64,000 bases of DNA. It comes from Bdellovibrio sp. BCCA. GTDB lineage: Bacteria > Bdellovibrionota > Bdellovibrionia > Bdellovibrionales > Bdellovibrionaceae. A program made the translations under genes and the position numbers. The stretch covers positions 3,162,001-3,226,000 of the forward strand of contig NZ_JBBNAC010000001.1 of assembly GCF_037996825.1 (NCBI RefSeq). The letters are read 5' to 3'. Under the pieces are notes generated by a model that was not told the DNA's origin, did no database searches, and saw only the letters and a list, made by a program, of their open reading frames with translations. Shown piece by piece: positions 60,407-64,000 of this stretch (position 1 is the stretch's first letter; every line of letters begins with the position of its first letter).

Positions 60407-62245
60407 GTGAACACCCAACACGAGTTTAAATTTTTGCAATATCCTCGCAAAAACTTTGTGCGAAATAATTGGTCGAATTTAAACGGCCGCTGGAGATTTT
60501 TGTTCGACGACGACGAGGTCTATACTCATCCTTCGCAAATTTCGCAATGGCCTTTGGAAATCGAAGTACCCTTCGCTCCCGAGTGTCCCGCTTCAGGCGT
60601 TGGCGACACCGGATTTCACAATCGCTGTTGGTATCAAAGGACTTTTCAGTATTCAAAAAATTCAAAACGCGTCCTTTTGCATTTCGGCGCCGTCGACTAC
60701 CAAGCCAAAGTGTGGCTTAATTCTCATTTCTTAGGATCACATGAAGGCGGTCACACGCCTTTCTGTTTTGATATTACGGATATTTTATCAGAATCCGGCG
60801 AACAAATTCTTTCCGTCTGCGCAGATGACGATCCTTTGGACTTAACCAAACCACGGGGCAAACAAGATTGGCAAAAAGATCCCCATAGCATCTGGTATCC
60901 TCGCACCACCGGAATTTGGCAAACAGTTTGGTTTGAAGAAGTTTCCGATATCCATATCGCAAAAATTCGCCTTGCCCCGCAACTAGAACGCTGGGAAGTC
61001 GGTTGCGAAATTTTTGTTGATGGACCTTGCTTTAATGGACTGCAACTAAAAATCAAACTTTCCTGCGAAGGTAAAACTCTGGCTAATGACACTTATGAAG
61101 TCGTTCATAAAGAAGTTCATCGTCGTATTGCTCTTTCAGACCCAGGTATCGATGACTATCGTAACGAGCTTTTATGGAGTCCGGAAAAGCCAACCTTGAT
61201 TCAGGTGCATCTAGAGCTTTGGCAAGGGGACACTCTTTTAGACTCTGTCTATTCTTACACCGCTCTTCGCAGTGTTGCCTTTAGTGGCGATCGTTTTTTA
61301 CTCAATGGAAGACCTTATTATTTGCGCATGGTTTTAGATCAAGGATATTGGCCCGAAACATTTCTAACTCCTCCGAACTCCGAAGCCTTGCGCCATGATA
61401 TTGAGTTGGTGAAAGCCGCAGGTTTTAACGGCGTTCGTAAGCACCAGAAAATTGAAGACCCTGATTTTTTTTATTGGGCTGATCATTTAGGACTGGTCGT
61501 GTGGGAAGAAATGCCCAGCGCTTATCGCTTTACCCATGATTCCGTTGAGCGAATTGTGAAAGAATGGGCTGAGGTGATAGACCGCGACTTGGGACATCCG
61601 AGCATCATTTTGTGGGTGCCTTTCAATGAATCTTGGGGCGTTCCCGATCTGGCAGAAAAAGAAAGCCATCAGCATTGCGTTCAAGCGCTCTATCATTTAA
61701 CAAAAACTTTCGATCCAACTCGTCCTTGCATTGGCAACGACGGTTGGGAAAGTACCGCCACGGATTTGTTGGGCATTCACGATTACGATGATCAACCTGA
61801 GCGTCTGATTAAAAAGTATGGAAGCAATCACAATATTGCCGATATTCTTACCCGCTATCGTCCCGGTGGACGCGTTCTAACCGTAGAAGGATATCCTCAC
61901 GGAGGTCAACCAATCATGATTACTGAATTTGGTGGAATTGCTTATGTCGATAAAAAAGGAGACAGCACTTGGGGCTATTCGGCAGTACAAAGTTCTCGTG
62001 AGTTTCGCAACCGCTATGAAAAACTCATGGAAGCCATCCATCGCATCGAAATTTTCTGCGGCTTCTGCTACACGCAGTTCACAGACACCTTCCAAGAAGC
62101 CAACGGCCTCTTCCGCGCCGATCGCACGCCGAAATTTTCTTTAAATTCAATGGCGCGTGCCACTCGCGGTGCCGGCTACAGTCGAGGCGAACTAACTTCA
62201 ACGCCTCAACCTCCACCACTACCCGCACCGGACACGGAAATTTAA
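60407..62245 (+). CDS. Glycoside hydrolase family 2 enzyme (beta-galactosidase/glucuronidase-like)
   Basis: 612 residues from a GTG start at 60407 (GCGGAG 6 bases upstream). Order of domains: sugar-binding jelly roll (WYQRTFQYSK, HFGAVDYQAKVWLNSHFLGSHEGGHTPF), a beta-sandwich, and a TIM barrel with acid/base Glu in VPFNESWGVPD and nucleophile Glu in IMITEFGG. No signal peptide, so cytoplasmic. The bond cleaved is unknown, but beta-galactosides fit the galactose theme of the divergent cluster. Stop overlaps that of fliA in TTAA. Confidence 0.85.
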   Translation: MNTQHEFKFLQYPRKNFVRNNWSNLNGRWRFLFDDDEVYTHPSQISQWPLEIEVPFAPECPASGVGDTGFHNRCWYQRTFQYSKNSKRVLLHFGAVDYQAKVWLNSHFLGSHEGGHTPFCFDITDILSESGEQILSVCADDDPLDLTKPRGKQDWQKDPHSIWYPRTTGIWQTVWFEEVSDIHIAKIRLAPQLERWEVGCEIFVDGPCFNGLQLKIKLSCEGKTLANDTYEVVHKEVHRRIALSDPGIDDYRNELLWSPEKPTLIQVHLELWQGDTLLDSVYSYTALRSVAFSGDRFLLNGRPYYLRMVLDQGYWPETFLTPPNSEALRHDIELVKAAGFNGVRKHQKIEDPDFFYWADHLGLVVWEEMPSAYRFTHDSVERIVKEWAEVIDRDLGHPSIILWVPFNESWGVPDLAEKESHQHCVQALYHLTKTFDPTRPCIGNDGWESTATDLLGIHDYDDQPERLIKKYGSNHNIADILTRYRPGGRVLTVEGYPHGGQPIMITEFGGIAYVDKKGDSTWGYSAVQSSREFRNRYEKLMEAIHRIEIFCGFCYTQFTDTFQEANGLFRADRTPKFSLNSMARATRGAGYSRGELTSTPQPPPLPAPDTEI

Positions 62246-63027
62246 GCGACTTCGAGTTCGCCAGCGCCAATTGTTGCTGCTAGTTTTGCACGAAGACGTG
62301 CGACGGCTTGCGCATGCAATTGGGAAACGCGGGACTCTGTCACTCTTAGAACTTGGCCGATCTCTTTCAGGTTGAGATCTTCATAGTAATAAAGGGAAAG
62401 CACCAAACGTTGTCTTTCTGGAAGCTCTTCGATAGCTTGAGCGACAACTTCTTTGATGTTTTTAACATTCAATTGATTGAATGGACTGTTTGTACGGGAA
62501 CCTTCCAAAATATCCATGATGGATTTTTTGTCGGTATTGCTAAACGTTGTTGCCTGATCAATCGGAAGAAGACTGACAGGACGCACTTGGTTTACAAGAT
62601 CATGGAATTCGTCAATGCTGACATTGAGAGCCTTTGCCACCTCTTCATCAGTTGGAGAGCGACCGAGATCGGCTTCCAATTGCACCATGGTTTTATCAAG
62701 AAGTTTGGCTTTGTCGCGGATAGAGCGAGGAACCCAGTCTTGCGCGCGAAGTTCATCGAGAATCGCACCACGAATACGGAATTCCGCATAAGTTTTAAAT
62801 TTATTGTCGCGAGTAGAATCGTATTTCTCAATCGCATCCATCAAGCCGATCACGCCGGCAGAAATCAAGTCATCCAACTCGATATTTGAGGGAAGTCTTA
62901 CGGCGATCTTTTGCGCAATGAACTTAATCAATGGCGCATATTCTTTAATGAGATCATCTTTTTGATTAGCAGCAAGCTTACGTGGCTCTTCTTTGTACTT
63001 CTTCAACAATGCCGCATTTTTCCCCAT
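62242..63027 (-). CDS. fliA: Flagellar sigma factor FliA (sigma-28)
   Basis: 261 residues, ribosome site AGAGGG. Region 2: DDLISAGVIGLMDAIEKYD, then FKTYAEFRIRGAILDELRAQDWVPRSIR (the FliA DELR-DWVPRS signature); region 3 LEADLGRSPTDEEVAKAL; region 4 ELPERQRLVLSLYYYEDLNLKEIGQVLRVTESRVSQLHAQAV. It directs late flagellar and, in Bdellovibrio, attack-phase genes from GCCGATAA-type promoters, several of which occur in this window. It follows flhG by 60 bases in the usual flhF-flhG-fliA order. Confidence 0.95.
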   Translation of the reverse strand: MGKNAALLKKYKEEPRKLAANQKDDLIKEYAPLIKFIAQKIAVRLPSNIELDDLISAGVIGLMDAIEKYDSTRDNKFKTYAEFRIRGAILDELRAQDWVPRSIRDKAKLLDKTMVQLEADLGRSPTDEEVAKALNVSIDEFHDLVNQVRPVSLLPIDQATTFSNTDKKSIMDILEGSRTNSPFNQLNVKNIKEVVAQAIEELPERQRLVLSLYYYEDLNLKEIGQVLRVTESRVSQLHAQAVARLRAKLAATIGAGELEVA

Positions 63028-63087
63028 ATTTTTCCCTCTTAAGAACTATGTTAACAAACAGGTCCGAGTGCTGAAAGTCCAAATCTA

Positions 63088-63918
63088 CTACGCAAATCCA
63101 ACGACCTGGTCCCAGAACATCTGCATTCCGCCTGTCGTCTCGATTTGTTTGGAAGATTTCTCTATCTGGTTAGAAATTTGACGAATGGCTTTCGACGATT
63201 CTGCGCCCACATCTTGTCTCACAATGAGACGTTGCATTTGAATTGCCTTACGTAAAACCACATCGTTCGGAATCGAACCCCAGTAGTCCAGACCTATGTA
63301 GAGAAACTTGTTTACGACATCATTGAAGCGTTGATAAAGCCCCAATCCTTCCTGCTCATCACGCACTTGATTGCACACGATGGAGAAGTGATTCACTTTG
63401 TAGTTCTTATTCAGAACTTTGATCAATGCATAAGCATCCGCAAAACTTGCAGGATCTGGAGTGATCACCACAGACACCGTTTGCGCCGCTGAATTTAAAA
63501 ACAAAACGTTTTCGGCAATACCCGGTGCCGTATCAATGAGCAGGTAATCAAAGCCCAAAGGCAATGCACTCACCGCTTCCACCATCGCTCTTCTTTCAAA
63601 GTGATTCATGTGGTTGAATTCCACAACGCCACTTCCCCCGGGAATTAAAAACACATCTTTAGCAACTTCAACCAAGATGTCTTTCATTTCTTTGCGGCCC
63701 GCTAAAATATCATGAATGTTTCCTTGGGTTTTTACGCCAAAAAGAATATCCACGTTGGCCATGCCCAGGTCACCATCCAGAATCAGAACTTTTTTCCCTC
63801 TTTGTGCCAAAGTCAGAGCGACGTTGGCCACTAGAGTGGTTTTTCCCACACCACCTTTTCCCGAAGTGATGCTGATCGTTCTTGTACGATGCATATCAAA
63901 GGAATTCATATTTCTCAT
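63088..63918 (-). CDS. flhG: Flagellar number regulator, MinD-like ATPase
   Basis: 276 residues. MinD/ParA-type ATPase with deviant Walker A SGKGGVGKTT, then LILDGDLGMANVDILFG and LLIDTAPGIAENV, all typical of FlhG/FleN (also named YlxH), which limits flagellar number with FlhF. The ATG at 63918 overlaps the flhF stop (ATGA); a second ATG at 63909 is an alternative. Confidence 0.92.
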   Translation of the reverse strand: MRNMNSFDMHRTRTISITSGKGGVGKTTLVANVALTLAQRGKKVLILDGDLGMANVDILFGVKTQGNIHDILAGRKEMKDILVEVAKDVFLIPGGSGVVEFNHMNHFERRAMVEAVSALPLGFDYLLIDTAPGIAENVLFLNSAAQTVSVVITPDPASFADAYALIKVLNKNYKVNHFSIVCNQVRDEQEGLGLYQRFNDVVNKFLYIGLDYWGSIPNDVVLRKAIQMQRLIVRQDVGAESSKAIRQISNQIEKSSKQIETTGGMQMFWDQVVGFA

Positions 63919-64000
63919 ACCGCTTCTGATTCCTGTTGTTTAAGTTTTGTAATTTTGAAAATTAAATCCAAAAGACGCTCTTTCGTCGCAAATTCAAAAT
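63915..64000 (-). CDS. flhF: Flagellar biosynthesis GTPase FlhF, C-terminal end only
   Basis: Only 27 codons and the stop are in the window. The tail reads FEFATKERLLDLIFKITK then a polar end; FATKERLLDLIF is a conserved closing segment of FlhF, the SRP-like GTPase that places the flagellum at the pole. The stop TGA overlaps the flhG start as ATGA, which supports the frame and the operon. The gene continues beyond the right edge. Confidence 0.8.
   Translation of the reverse strand, partial: FEFATKERLLDLIFKITKLKQQESEAV

Noticed and set aside
1-64000. CRISPR arrays, insertion sequences, tRNA or rRNA genes, prophage
   Set aside because: None seen. The repeats present are inside fibre or Met-rich genes, and the phage-like motifs belong to surface fibres, not to a phage gene set.

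Overview
The window looks like a chromosome segment of a predatory bacterium of the Bdellovibrio group. This is inferred from gene content, not from a marker gene: tandem phage-fibre-like surface proteins of the kind described as mosaic adhesive trimers in Bdellovibrio, an flhF-flhG-fliA flagellar cluster, a Flp/Tad pilus locus, a secreted NodB deacetylase, many exported proteins without recognisable relatives, and moderate GC with dense packing. No intergenic gap exceeds about 245 bases. I see no tRNA or rRNA gene, CRISPR array, insertion sequence, prophage or replication origin.

Layout. 1-9884: three tandem fibre/adhesin genes with a C-terminal S74 self-cleaving chaperone, the first cut by the window edge. 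10051-14051: a small lipoprotein, then an operon of exported protein, prmA, rsmE, RDD protein and rfaE2. 14052-16383: a phosphatase-like lipoprotein and an exported protein. 16380-20812 (minus): an unusual operon of DUF4956 membrane protein, HlyD-propeller fusion, TolC-like protein and VTC polyphosphate-polymerase domain, behind a perfect FNR-type box. 21027-24516: outer-membrane protein, anchored protein, cysteine-cluster protein and NodB deacetylase. 24523-29153 (minus): polysaccharide assembly genes (Wzz-like, GPH-type transporter, O-antigen ligase/polymerase, SLBB export protein). 29251-37765: mixed housekeeping and envelope genes (coiled-coil, 3D-domain lipoprotein, YegD-like Hsp70, RlmI-like methyltransferase, phytase-like, Rieske oxygenase, folD). 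38373-41173 and 46061-48468: a Flp/Tad pilus locus split by an amidohydrolase, a Met/Gly-rich exported protein and a response regulator-kinase hybrid. 48465-54711: rhomboid protease, hypotheticals, aspS, a PHA-family protein and an RpoH-like sigma factor. 54721-62245: nucleotide-sugar and glycan genes (galE, glf, GH1-RmlD fusion, glycosyltransferase, GH2 enzyme). 62242-64000 (minus): flhF (end only), flhG, fliA.

How it fits together. The flagellar sigma factor FliA is encoded at the right end, and sequences resembling FliA promoters (TAAAGTTT-N11-GCCGATAA) precede the fibre genes, the small lipoprotein, the prmA operon and probably the Met-rich protein. This suggests that surface adhesins and some envelope/ribosome-modification genes are switched on together with motility, as expected for attack-phase cells. 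The polysaccharide genes carry a candidate sigma-54 promoter. The least-described system here is the DUF4956/HlyD-propeller/TolC/VTC operon, which looks like an envelope-spanning machine that makes and perhaps exports a phosphate-containing polymer under oxygen- or NO-type control. All functional links are inferences from sequence; no searches were run.
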